Notes under the pieces: generated by a model | Databases searched by the model: none | What the model saw: the letters and a program-made list of their open reading frames with translations, nothing else | What the model was told of the DNA's origin: nothing | Position numbers and translations under genes: made by a program | Assembly: GCA_031401675.1 (NCBI GenBank) | Contig: JANNRR010000166.1 | Coordinates: forward strand, 23,964-87,963 | Origin: JANNRR01 sp031401675 | GTDB lineage: Bacteria; Pseudomonadota; Alphaproteobacteria; Rhodobacterales; Rhodobacteraceae | Direction of reading: 5' to 3' | Length of the DNA: 64,000 nucleotides | Part shown: positions 54,041-62,122 of the stretch, in pieces | How the letters are laid out: each line of letters begins with the position of its first letter | Numbering within the stretch: position 1 is the stretch's first letter

Positions 54041-54825
54041 CACGCTGCCGTCCAGCCGCCGTCGACCGGCAAAGAGACGCCGGTGATGTTCTCGGCGGCA
54101 TCCGAGCACAGAAACAGTGCCACACCCGCCAACTGTTCGACCGTTACAAACTTTTTAGTCCATTGGGCCGCAAGCAAGACATCCCGCTTGACGGCCTCTT
54201 CGGAAATGCCGCGCGCCGCCGCAGTTTCGGGGATTTGCTTTTCAACCAGCGGCGTAAGCACATAACCCGGGCAGATCGCGTTGACCGTCACGCCATGCTG
54301 TGCGGCTTCCAGCGCCACCACTTTGGTGAAGCCGGTGATGCCGTGCTTGGCCGTGACATACGCTGACTTGAACGGCGATGCGACCAACCCGTGCGCCGAC
54401 GAGATATTGATGATCCGGCCCCAGCCCCGGCGCTTCATCCCGGGAAGGGCCGCGCGCGTCGTGTGGAAGGCGGAATTCATGTTGATGGCCACAATGAGGT
54501 CCCAGCGTTCCGGCGGAAAAGTCTCCACAGGCTCGACGGTCTGGATGCCGGCATTGTTGACGACGACATCCACCGTGCCATAACGCGCCTCGGCGGCCAC
54601 GATCATGGCCACGATCTGATCCGGCTTTGACATGTCGGCGGGGTCGTAGCTGATGGACCCTGTGCCCAGTCCCTCCAGCGCCGCGACCTCGCGTTCGATT
54701 TCTGCCGCGTCGCCAAAGCCGTTCACGACCACATTCGCGTTCACGGCAGCAAAGCCCCGTGCAATTCCCAGACCGATGCCGGATGTCGATCCGGTCACCA
54801 CCACGGTCTTTCCGTTCATGTCCAT
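54040..54825 (-). CDS. bdhA: 3-hydroxybutyrate dehydrogenase (short-chain dehydrogenase)
   Basis: 261 residues from ATG at 54823-54825 with AGGAG upstream. Rossmann GSTSGIGLGIARGFAA, NNAGI, catalytic Ser in INISSAHGLVASP and YxxxK in SAYVTAKHGITGF. The diagnostic bacterial BdhA segments CPGYVLTPLVEKQIPETAAA and AAQWTKKFVTVEQLAGVALF are present. It interconverts (R)-3-hydroxybutyrate and acetoacetate in polyhydroxybutyrate turnover. NADH made here could be reoxidised by the coupled NDH-2. Confidence 0.92.
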   Translation of the reverse strand: MDMNGKTVVVTGSTSGIGLGIARGFAAVNANVVVNGFGDAAEIEREVAALEGLGTGSISYDPADMSKPDQIVAMIVAAEARYGTVDVVVNNAGIQTVEPVETFPPERWDLIVAINMNSAFHTTRAALPGMKRRGWGRIINISSAHGLVASPFKSAYVTAKHGITGFTKVVALEAAQHGVTVNAICPGYVLTPLVEKQIPETAAARGISEEAVKRDVLLAAQWTKKFVTVEQLAGVALFLCSDAAENITGVSLPVDGGWTAA

Positions 54826-54862
54826 TTGAAATCTCCTGAGTTGCGCGCCGTCTGTCGACGGT

Positions 54863-55999
54863 TCATGTGCTTGCGGGCGTATTAACCATCTCGCCGCCCA
54901 AAGCCTCGTGCAGAATGAAGCCTTCGACCGGATCGTGGGGGTCGCGCCAGGGGGCCTTGTCCAGCGTTTCCTTGGTGTGAAGATATCCGGCCTCGCGCCG
55001 CTGACGTATGCCGTCACGGCTGAAATCTATGTCCTTGAGGTGATCCTCGCCCGCCAGCGAGGGCGCAAGAAGCCTGACGACATGCATCCGCGTCAGGCAG
55101 CCATACCCGAGCATTTCACGTACCGCCGCGTCCTTTCGCGCTTCCTCGGGCACCAGCTTGCCAAGTTCGGCTACCACATGGCGCAACCGGTGCAACTGAC
55201 GCTGGCGTTTGATATGCGACACGGCGCGGCTGGAATACTGGATGTCCTTCTGCCGGTTGGACACTTCCCAGACGGACTTGGGTTCGTCGCCTTGCGGATT
55301 CCACAGATGCACGGTGAAAACCAGCGAATCCCGGCGCGGTTTGTCGTCAAAGACCGCTTCGACCGGCGTGTTTGATAAAATGCCGCCGTCCCAGTACAAT
55401 TCCCCGTCGATACGAACTGCCGGAAACGATGGCGGCAGTGCGCCCGATGCGATCACATGTTCCAGCCCCAGCGTCGAGTCGCGGCTATCGAAATACCGCA
55501 TTTCGGCGGTGCGGACGGATGAGGCACCCACCGTCAGCCGCGTTCCGGATTTTGCGAGGTGATCGAAATCTATCAGGTCAGAAAGCGTTTTGCGCAGCGG
55601 ATCGACAGAGTAATACGCCGCCGACGTTGCCCCGAGTGCAGAATGCGGGCTGAACAGTGCCGCAGGGCGCGGTAAAAAGAACCCCGGCAGGCCCATCGAG
55701 ACCATCTGCAGGCTGCGCGACATCGCACCGAGCCAATAGTCGGGCAAGCCGAATTGCGGCTTGTATTCCACCCGCGACCAGAATTCGGTCAGCCGGTCCA
55801 GTCGGTCTGCCACCGGATTGCCGGCGATGATCGCGGCATTGATCGCGCCGATCGAGGTGCCGATCACCCAGTCCGGCTCGATCCCTGCCTCGTGCAGCGC
55901 CTCGAACACCCCAACCTGATAGGCCCCCAGCGCGCCACCGCCCTGCAAGACCAGCACGATCTGGCCCAGTTTCTTGATTTCCTTGTCAATCGCACTCAT
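54863..55999 (-). CDS. Patatin-like phospholipase with DUF3734-type C-terminus
   Basis: 378 residues. Patatin oxyanion loop VLQGGGALGAYQVGVFEAL, nucleophile GTSIG (WVIGTSIGAINAAI), and catalytic Asp in ELYWDGGILSNTPVEAVF (DGG). The C-terminal third (RQKDIQYSSRAVSHIKRQRQ) is the DUF3734 region. This patatin type is often beside bdhA. It may act on lipids or on polyhydroxybutyrate granule surfaces. It ends 37 bp before bdhA. Confidence 0.9.
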   Translation of the reverse strand: MSAIDKEIKKLGQIVLVLQGGGALGAYQVGVFEALHEAGIEPDWVIGTSIGAINAAIIAGNPVADRLDRLTEFWSRVEYKPQFGLPDYWLGAMSRSLQMVSMGLPGFFLPRPAALFSPHSALGATSAAYYSVDPLRKTLSDLIDFDHLAKSGTRLTVGASSVRTAEMRYFDSRDSTLGLEHVIASGALPPSFPAVRIDGELYWDGGILSNTPVEAVFDDKPRRDSLVFTVHLWNPQGDEPKSVWEVSNRQKDIQYSSRAVSHIKRQRQLHRLRHVVAELGKLVPEEARKDAAVREMLGYGCLTRMHVVRLLAPSLAGEDHLKDIDFSRDGIRQRREAGYLHTKETLDKAPWRDPHDPVEGFILHEALGGEMVNTPAST

Positions 56000-56108
56000 T
56001 TCATGTGCCTCCAGGCAATCTTTGGGGCAATTGCCGCAGGCTGATCACCTGCGACATTTGCAGTTTGTCGTTGTCGTCGGACGTCGGCCCGATTCGGCCA
56101 CGCACCAC

Positions 56109-56633
56109 TTATTCCGTGCAGTCGGTGACAACCGTGCAATCGGCGACCGAGGATACGATCGAGGTGACCACTTCGGTCGCCTTCGCAAATTCCGCCATGC
56201 GGTCGGTGATGCCATAGCGCTGCGCAACCCAGTCCCAATCCTGATAGACGGCCCAGACGGTGCCGGTGCTGTCCTTGTGAACCAGCATCCGCACTGGCCA
56301 ATCCATGCCGCTTTCCGGGTTTGAAGTCAGGAACAGCACACCAAGTGGCGGATTGCCGAACATCAGCAATTGCGAATCCGGCAGGTCGATCCCGGCACCC
56401 TCGCCAAGCGCCGACTGGTCGATCGCTGTAAAGAACAGGATCCCTTTCGCCTCCACATCGGCGCGAATCCGCTGCGCGGTTTCCGCGACAGAATGGGCGC
56501 TGCGGGTGCGCAGCAGGCCGTCCCCTTGCAGGGTGACGCCTTCCGCCATGTCCTGCGCATAAGATGCCATTGGCAAGGCCGCACCCAGAAGCAAGGCAAG
56601 CAGTGCGGTTTTCAGCCCTTGAGATTTGAACAT
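56109..56633 (-). CDS. Exported DUF302 protein
   Basis: 174 residues from ATG at 56631-56633. Signal peptide LKTALLALLLGAALPMASYA. The mature DUF302 fold is visible as SAHSVAETAQRIRADVEAKG, LLMFGNPPLGVLFLTSNPES and RMLVHKDSTGTVWAVYQDWD. Two C-terminal cysteines (DCTVVTDCTE) may form a disulfide. Family function unknown; members are often near redox or sulfur genes. Confidence 0.88.
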   Translation of the reverse strand: MFKSQGLKTALLALLLGAALPMASYAQDMAEGVTLQGDGLLRTRSAHSVAETAQRIRADVEAKGILFFTAIDQSALGEGAGIDLPDSQLLMFGNPPLGVLFLTSNPESGMDWPVRMLVHKDSTGTVWAVYQDWDWVAQRYGITDRMAEFAKATEVVTSIVSSVADCTVVTDCTE

Positions 56634-56659
56634 GTCATTCTCTTTCACGTTGATGAAGG

Positions 56660-56686
56660 GGACGGCGCCGGGTGTCTGCGCCGTCC
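56660..56686. terminator. Perfect 9-bp GC hairpin between the cupin and DUF302 genes
   Basis: ggacggcgc, a 9-base loop, gcgccgtcc. It lies in the 96-bp gap between two co-directional genes. It could be a terminator or attenuator splitting the string, or an mRNA-stabilising stem. No T-run on the minus strand. Confidence 0.55.
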
Positions 56687-56729
56687 TGTTACCTTGGGCC
56701 GCCCCGATGCGACGGGTTGCCCCTTGATG

Positions 56730-57221
56730 TTACTTCATATCGTCGGCAGGCATCGCCGGCGGCAGCAGATCGCCAGAGATGATGACAACCGGCACGGTAC
56801 CTTCATTCTTCCACCAATGTGCGACATCGGCACCGAATTCTGCCACCACGTCGCCGGGCACATGGGTGATCCCCACTTTGCAGGTGCTGTTGTATTCAAC
56901 GATCTCGCCTTCAAGGATCAGGATGTTGGCAGCGCGCACATCGTGCATGTGCCACGGCACCACACCACCGGGCTGGATCTCCAGCCGACGCATGCGCAGC
57001 ATATACCCGTCGAACGCTTCGCCTTTGGCGGACAAATCGACCGAAGAGATCACCTCGTCGGTGACGCCCATCGCCTCGGTTTCGCCAGAGGTCCGCGCAC
57101 CTTCCATCATCTGGTCGGCCGGGCATTCGCCCGCTAAGGCAGGGGCGGAAACAAGCACGAATGCCCCGAGTGTTGCGGCGGCGAGTTGGCCCAGGAATTG
57201 CCCGGAAATGGTTGAAGTCAT
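56730..57221 (-). CDS. Exported cupin-domain protein
   Basis: 163 residues from ATG at 57219-57221 with AAAGGA upstream. Signal peptide LAAATLGAFVLVSAPALAGE. The cupin barrel has RLEIQPGGVVPWHMHDVRAA (HxH metal motif), LILEGEIVEYNS and VVAEFGADVAHWWKNEGTVP (second His). Two Cys lie in the mature part. Likely a periplasmic metal-binding protein; ligand unknown. Confidence 0.86.
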   Translation of the reverse strand: MTSTISGQFLGQLAAATLGAFVLVSAPALAGECPADQMMEGARTSGETEAMGVTDEVISSVDLSAKGEAFDGYMLRMRRLEIQPGGVVPWHMHDVRAANILILEGEIVEYNSTCKVGITHVPGDVVAEFGADVAHWWKNEGTVPVVIISGDLLPPAMPADDMK

Positions 57222-57278
57222 GGTGTGTTCCTTTTTTGATGGATGAAAAGCGTCAGTAAGTCGGCGAGCGAAAGGCAT

Positions 57279-57668
57279 CTAGGATGCCTCCGTTTCCCCG
57301 TGGTCAGGGTCTTCAGTTCTGCCGAACGCCTTGGACCCCAGGGCTTGTACGGCTTGAACATTGCGTGTCGCGCAGACCATCCCATGATGAAGGCTGGTCT
57401 GAAACGCGCGGTGAGGCAGCGACAGCAGGGCAACCGGATCCTGCGCGGATGCAGCATCGGCTGACATTGCAGTTATCTCCTGTTGAGCCTGAACCGCCGC
57501 CTCGACACACGCGATGGCACTTTCGGCGGCTCCTTCGACAAGGATCTGGCGTATCCCGGCCACGCGGTTCATCGTGGCCACGACCAGTGCGACCCAGTCG
57601 AACGATTGCTGGATCATGACGGCGCCGGCCATTGACTCGGCTTCATCCAATTTATCGTTCGATGCCAC
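57279..57668 (-). CDS. Small helical, phasin-like protein
   Basis: 129 residues, Ala/Gln-rich and probably helical (VALVVATMNRVAGIRQILVE, AIACVEAAVQAQQEITAMSA). No cysteine cluster and no signal peptide. The composition and amphipathic helices recall phasins, which coat polyhydroxybutyrate granules, and the nearby bdhA and patatin genes fit. No diagnostic motif is present, so this is a tentative assignment. First gene of the string, 57 bp before the cupin gene. Confidence 0.5.
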   Translation of the reverse strand: MASNDKLDEAESMAGAVMIQQSFDWVALVVATMNRVAGIRQILVEGAAESAIACVEAAVQAQQEITAMSADAASAQDPVALLSLPHRAFQTSLHHGMVCATRNVQAVQALGSKAFGRTEDPDHGETEAS

Positions 57669-57960
57669 GATCCGGGGTCCTCACTCTGCGTCGGCGGGCC
57701 TTCACAGAAATCTGCAAAGGCCGACCGGTGTTTGGTGAGGGCTAATTACAGGGGCAAAACGATGTTGAGAACCCTGAGCGGCGTATGGGTTCTATGCGCA
57801 AACTCTATGTTGCAAAGATCGCGAAATGTTGAATTGCGAAAGGGGCGGACCCGACGTTATACTGTTGTGTCTGTTTGCGGCAGATAACCTTGGTTCGCCG
57901 ACTATTTGTAACGTCAGGATGACAGAATGTCTCGGGTAATTCAGGGTCGGGGTTGCGTGC
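57669..57960. promoter_or_regulatory. Upstream region of the redox/PHB string
   Basis: No gene in 292 bp, and more AT-rich than its surroundings in 57740-57930. It lies between the LysR stop and the start of the phasin-like gene, so it probably holds the string's promoter and LysR target. I saw no clear T-N11-A palindrome that I would defend. Confidence 0.4.
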
Positions 57961-58851
57961 TCAGGCTGTTTTCTTTTGTTGGTCGCGATGGAATTCCATG
58001 CACAGTCGCGTAAATAGGTCAATTGCCGGGGTATGTCGGCGCCCACGCATTGTCGCCACTGATATCGTCCGCTTGATCACCGGATCGACAAGCGGCCTTT
58101 TCATGATTTGCGGGAAAAGCGACATGTATTCTGGCATACAAGCGCATCCCATCCCGGCAATGACCATGGCCTGAATCCAGTCTTCATGCTCGCTTCTGTA
58201 GCGCACTTCCGGATCGAATTGCAATAACCCCCCAATGTCATCATAGTGGGACATGTATTCGCAATTGAGGCGTTCCAGATAAGGTTCTTCATGCAATTCC
58301 GAAACCTGTACGGAATCCATTTTTTCGAAACGATGCCCGGCTGGAAATGCGATAACATAGTGCTCGTCATATATTGGACTGATTGAAACGATTTCTGGGT
58401 ATTTTGGAAGTCCGACCAGAGCCACGTCGATACTTCCCTCGACTAGCTTTTCGATAATACGCTCGCCCGAAGCCTCGAGCAATTCAAGATTCAACTGAGG
58501 CACCCGCATCGTCAGATGCGAGATGATCGGAATAAGCCGCGCCGGCCCGATCGTGCACATGATGCCAAGTTTCAGAGTGGCCTTCGTCATCGTTGAAAAA
58601 TCGACGGCTTCCGAGTGAACGGAATCCATCAACGCAAGCGCCTTTTCCAGCCCCGGCTTTATGATGCGGCCCAGTTCGGTAAGGTGGGTATGACCCCGCT
58701 CGCGTCGCACCAGTTCCGCACCAAACTCCTGCTCCAGCAGCTTGATCCCGCGCGACATGGTGGGCTGGGTCACGCCACACTGTTCTGCCGCCTTGGTGAA
58801 GCTCAGAGTCTCGGCCAAAGCGAGGAAATATCTAACCTGGTTCAGTTCCAT
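57961..58851 (-). CDS. LysR-family transcriptional regulator
   Basis: 296 residues. HTH: MELNQVRYFLALAETLSFTK, then AAEQCGVTQPTMSRGIKLLE. The effector domain starts TLKLGIMCTIGPARLIPIIS. Binding-pocket region GSIDVALVGLPKYPEIVSIS. Unusually for the family it is upstream in the same direction as its likely targets rather than divergent. It resembles regulators of oxidative or sulfur stress in general fold only; the ligand is unknown. Confidence 0.9.
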   Translation of the reverse strand: MELNQVRYFLALAETLSFTKAAEQCGVTQPTMSRGIKLLEQEFGAELVRRERGHTHLTELGRIIKPGLEKALALMDSVHSEAVDFSTMTKATLKLGIMCTIGPARLIPIISHLTMRVPQLNLELLEASGERIIEKLVEGSIDVALVGLPKYPEIVSISPIYDEHYVIAFPAGHRFEKMDSVQVSELHEEPYLERLNCEYMSHYDDIGGLLQFDPEVRYRSEHEDWIQAMVIAGMGCACMPEYMSLFPQIMKRPLVDPVIKRTISVATMRGRRHTPAIDLFTRLCMEFHRDQQKKTA

Positions 58852-59084
58852 TCAGCTTCTACCCGCCGTCCGATTTTCCGCGAACCTGACTGCATCCTAT
58901 ACACTGAGTAACTAGCCCTAGCACAAGACAAATCTTTTGGGCCGAATACCACATCGAGCGCATTTTTCCTCGGCGTGATTGGCCTTCGGCTTGCGGATCG
59001 GATGGTGTCAAAAGAAGATCAGGTGTTATTTTCCCACCGCCTTCAAACGCGGCTTCAGCATCTCCCCCATAGCGTTCACCCCTG

Positions 59085-59252
59085 GCCTACGCGCCGCAAT
59101 GGTCGGCACTGGCGTCGGCAATTGGGGCGGGTGCTATCCTGCAAGTGATTGTCGAGGTCACATCCTACATGATGCGCCAGAACCCTGACCGGCAGGCAGC
59201 GCTGTTGTCGCCTGCCGTGATGGGCGGTTTGGGGATCATCTGCGAAGGATGA
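59085..59252 (+). pseudogene. C-terminal relic of a ZIP-type metal transporter
   Basis: The frame AYAPQWSALASAIGAGAILQ, then VIVEVTSYMMRQNPDRQAAL and LSPAVMGGLGIICEG ends at TGA. The IGAGAILQVIVEV helix and following loop resemble the late transmembrane helices of ZIP-family transporters. There is no upstream portion in any frame. About 55 codons survive. Confidence 0.45.
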
Positions 59253-59456
59253 CATCGGCAAAAGCGTAGCGCGCGCTTCAAAGCAGGCAGCAACTTCGGT
59301 GGCGGGCCTTGCACTGGTCACAACCGGACCTGTGGCAGTCGCGCGGAACTGGTCGGGGTCGGCGACGCCTGCTTCGGGGGCAGGTGCGCAGGCGGCAAGC
59401 CCCGCAGCGATCGTGAGAGCCGGGATGATTTGACGGAGGCGAGACCTGGTTTGGTT
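59240..59456 (-). pseudogene. Relic of a small lipoprotein gene
   Basis: The frame reads NQTRSRLRQIIPALTIAAGL, then AACAPAPEAG: a lipoprotein signal with lipobox LAAC. It continues TGPVVTSARPATEVAACFEA and LLPMSSFADD, then turns into unrelated sequence. AAGGA lies just upstream but no start codon follows it. Both start and C-terminus are lost. Confidence 0.5.
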
Positions 59457-59571
59457 CCTTGAGGTTGGGAGGGTCGAGGCATGACGATGCCTTCGCCGGA
59501 ACGGTCCGGCGCAAAAGGCAACGGCAGGTCCTTGAGTTGACGGTATGTTTTGATCCATCAGGCCAGCCGGA

Positions 59572-60276
59572 TCAGGCCGGTTGGCCGGACGTGGAAAGAG
59601 TCTGTTGCTTGTCGCGCAAGACGACGACGCCCAGCAAAAGCGTCCACAGTGCCCAGAGCGTATAGCTGATGGAGTTGATCAAGCCCGTCATCGGGACACC
59701 GTAGGGCTCCAGCATCCCGGAAATCACGCCCAAGGCGATGACAAAGCCGCTGATCGCGATGATTCGGTTGGTCCGCAAGACGAGGCCCGAGACCAAAGCC
59801 GTCCAGATTGCCGTAAAGAAATAGCCGAAGTGTTCGCCGACACCCATGCCAAGATAGTGGTTGGCGGCATCGAACAGGGCGACAGCCATCGCCTGTTCCG
59901 TCTCGGTCGCGCCCGGTGCCACATAGGTTGCGGCCAGGAACGGCACCAGCATAACCCAGCGCAAGAGACCCAGCGCCTGCACCAGACCGGCCAGAACCCC
60001 CGCCCCAATCGACAGGGCGGCGAGCAGGTTGTCGCGCTTCCAGAAGTGCAGGCCCGCCGCAATCGCGCCGCCAGTCATCATCAAGGCCGCGAACATCATC
60101 GCATACCAATAGGCATGCAAGTCAGCGCCTGAACCGGCAAAGCGGGTCAGCACGTCGCCTGCGGGTTGGCGCAGAATGTCCGGGTATTCAAAAGTCATCT
60201 GCAGACCGGTGAAGCCAGCCGTAAAGATCAGGGGGACGGCGACCAGAAGGGCGCCAGCGGTGCGAGAGGCGGTCAT
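59572..60276 (-). CDS. Polytopic membrane protein, DUF4386-like
   Basis: 234 residues from ATG at 60274-60276 (GGAGA upstream). Six or so hydrophobic helices: AGALLVAVPLIFTAGFTGLQ, AYWYAMMFAALMMTGGAIAA, ALSIGAGVLAGLVQALGLLR, FGYFFTAIWTALVSGLVL. The motif YEYPDILRQPAGDVLTRF-like (EYPDILRQPAGDVL) is typical. Function unknown. Its ATG overlaps the TetR stop by 4 bp, so it is the regulator's operon partner. Confidence 0.82.
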   Translation of the reverse strand: MTASRTAGALLVAVPLIFTAGFTGLQMTFEYPDILRQPAGDVLTRFAGSGADLHAYWYAMMFAALMMTGGAIAAGLHFWKRDNLLAALSIGAGVLAGLVQALGLLRWVMLVPFLAATYVAPGATETEQAMAVALFDAANHYLGMGVGEHFGYFFTAIWTALVSGLVLRTNRIIAISGFVIALGVISGMLEPYGVPMTGLINSISYTLWALWTLLLGVVVLRDKQQTLSTSGQPA

Positions 60277-60869
60277 TTCATGTCTCCATTGAGATGAGGG
60301 GTGAGAAGGCGGTGGAACAGGCGAATACCCTGATCCGTGTCTGCGGGGCTGAAGTCCGCCCCGCCGGTGTCTTTGAAAACCAGCCAGAAATCGCCCACCA
60401 GCCACAGCATCTGGGCAAGATCATCCAGTACTTCCGTTTCGGCGAAGGGCTTGAGCACACCCGCTTCGGCGAAGAGGTTCAGAAGGAATTTCGTGTTTGC
60501 CAGACCGGCCTCGCGGTTCTGACGATAGGCAGCGGCCAGTGCGGGGTCGGCATTGAGCAACAGCGTCAGGTCACGGAAGAAAAAGCGGTAGCGCGCCTGG
60601 ATCTGGAAGTTACCTGCCACCATGGACTCCGTCATCTGAATACTCGGCATGGTGCCGGGCGGCACGGCGTAGTTCGTGGCCCATTCACCGACGATGCGGG
60701 CAAAGAGGCCCCGCACGATTTCGGCCTTGTTGCGATAGTGGTAGTAGAGGTTGCCGGGGCTTATCCCCATCGCCTCGGCGATATGGTTGGTGGAGACATT
60801 GGACGTGCCGCGTTCATTGAACAGCGTCAGTGCAGCGTCGAGTATGCGTGTCTTGGTATCAGGGCTCAT
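60273..60869 (-). CDS. TetR-family repressor
   Basis: 198 residues. N-terminal HTH: TKTRILDAALTLFNERGTSN, then TNHIAEAMGISPGNLYYHYR. The C-terminal ligand domain is of the TetR type with RYRFFFRDLTLLLNADPALA. It is coupled to the DUF4386 gene. Two tandem palindromes just upstream of its start (60881-60922) are probably its own operators, implying autoregulation of both genes. Confidence 0.9.
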   Translation of the reverse strand: MSPDTKTRILDAALTLFNERGTSNVSTNHIAEAMGISPGNLYYHYRNKAEIVRGLFARIVGEWATNYAVPPGTMPSIQMTESMVAGNFQIQARYRFFFRDLTLLLNADPALAAAYRQNREAGLANTKFLLNLFAEAGVLKPFAETEVLDDLAQMLWLVGDFWLVFKDTGGADFSPADTDQGIRLFHRLLTPHLNGDMK

Positions 60870-60880
60870 TGATTCGCCTG

Positions 60881-60922
60881 TTAGAGTTATTGCTCTAACG
60901 ACGAAGTAGAGCCAATACTCTA
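60881..60922. promoter_or_regulatory. Tandem TAGAG-N6-CTCTA palindromes (TetR operators)
   Basis: Site A, 60881-60898: ttagagttattgctctaa. Site B, 60907-60922: tagagccaatactcta. Both have 5-bp or longer arms around 6 bases, with centres 25 bp apart (about two and a half turns). They lie 11-53 bp upstream of the TetR start codon. Confidence 0.75.
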
Positions 60923-60939
60923 ATGTGTCAATGGAGATG

Positions 60940-62007
60940 CTAAGATTTCTCTCGAAGCTCGGCTAAAGGCTCGGGTGCCATGGCCTTGGGGCACGACGAG
61001 ACCGGGTTGATGTCGAAAGCCTGCAAACCGGCGATGTCGCCCGCCTCGGCCAAGGCCACGATCTGGGCCAGCTTGGCGCGAAAGCGGGCGTGGGTCGGCT
61101 TGGAGAAATCCGGCGGCTGCGGCAAGGCACCAGTCTGCGCCTGATCGCGGATGGCTTGGCGCTTGCCAATGGCAGGGGCACTCGCTGCTGCCGGTTCTTT
61201 GGCGACCGCCGGGCACGCCTCAGGTGCCGGATCGGTGTTGCCGTATTTCAAGACCAAGATCAGCCGGGCCTCGGCCTGATCAAAGGTGTCGGCCGACATG
61301 ATCGAGGTGAAAGTAGAGGCGGCGCGCTCCTCGCCGATCGCCGCGACCAAAAGCTGCGCCAGGCGAACCATGGCGTTTAGCCCGCCGCCTATCCGGTTGT
61401 GCAGTTCGATGTTGCCGCCGTGCGCCTGAATGATGGTCTTGGCGATGGCCAAACCCAAACCAACACCCCCGGTATCGCGGTTGCGGGAGACTTCTAGCCG
61501 CACGAAGGGTTCAAACACCGCCTCCAGTTGATCCTCGGGCAGGCCTGGACCCTTGTCCGCCACCGTGATCGCCGCCAATCCCGGTTCCTGCATCAGGCTG
61601 ACCTCTGCGGTGCCGCCATAGCGCACCGCGTTGTCGATCAGGTTGCGCAACGCTCGGTTCAGCGCATGGGGGCGGTCCGTGGCGGGCACGGGCGATGAAG
61701 GGGCAAGGGTCGCGGGGTCGCCGCCCACGTCGGCCACAAGATCACTCAGCATGGCGGAAAGATCAACGGTGGCTGCGGGTTCCGTTTTGGCAACGCCCCT
61801 CGCAAACTCCTGCGTTGCTTCGACCATGACCTGCATTTCCTCGACCAAGGCTTTCAGGCGGACGCTGTCTTCGGTTTCGTCCAGCATCTCGATCCGAAGC
61901 CGCATCGCGGTCAGAGGTGAGCGCAGATCACGGCTGAGGGCCGCAAGCATGGCCTTTGTGGCGTAGATGATGTTCCGGCAAGCACGCAGTCCCGAAGTAC
62001 CGCCCAC
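60940..62007 (-). CDS. Chimeric, probably inactive histidine-kinase-like protein
   Basis: 355 residues. Residues 20-210 are a sensor-kinase core: the dimerisation helix ATKAMLAALSRDLRSPLTAM, N box RALRNLIDNAVRYGG, G1 ITVADKGPGLPEDQLEAVFE, G2 GGVGLGLAIAKTIIQAHGG. The phospho-acceptor His of the normal SHDLR(T/S)PLT is Arg (codon CGT for CAT). No sensor domain or membrane helix precedes it. After GGGLNAMVRL, where kinases end, it runs on for 145 unrelated residues (FTSIMSADTFDQAEARLILV, PDFSKPTHARFRAKLAQIVA, AFDINPVSSCPKAM). That part recalls small plasmid-borne Rhodobacterales proteins. Likely a fusion by rearrangement. Confidence 0.7.
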   Translation of the reverse strand: MGGTSGLRACRNIIYATKAMLAALSRDLRSPLTAMRLRIEMLDETEDSVRLKALVEEMQVMVEATQEFARGVAKTEPAATVDLSAMLSDLVADVGGDPATLAPSSPVPATDRPHALNRALRNLIDNAVRYGGTAEVSLMQEPGLAAITVADKGPGLPEDQLEAVFEPFVRLEVSRNRDTGGVGLGLAIAKTIIQAHGGNIELHNRIGGGLNAMVRLAQLLVAAIGEERAASTFTSIMSADTFDQAEARLILVLKYGNTDPAPEACPAVAKEPAAASAPAIGKRQAIRDQAQTGALPQPPDFSKPTHARFRAKLAQIVALAEAGDIAGLQAFDINPVSSCPKAMAPEPLAELREKS

Positions 62008-62122
62008 GCTGAGCCCGTATCGGCAACGTGCTCTGGAGCCATCGCAGAACGGACTTAGTACGCCGGGTTACTTTTTAAGTCGGACACGCAGTCATGGATC
62101 GCCCGGCTTCTCGGACGCACAT

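Larger units (their letters stand above)
58852..59571. other. Gene-poor stretch with two protein relics
   Basis: 720 bp without an intact gene. 58,860-59,080 holds the LysR promoter and nothing else recognisable. It is followed by a ZIP-transporter relic (+) and a lipoprotein relic (-), which converge near 59,245. Confidence 0.55.
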
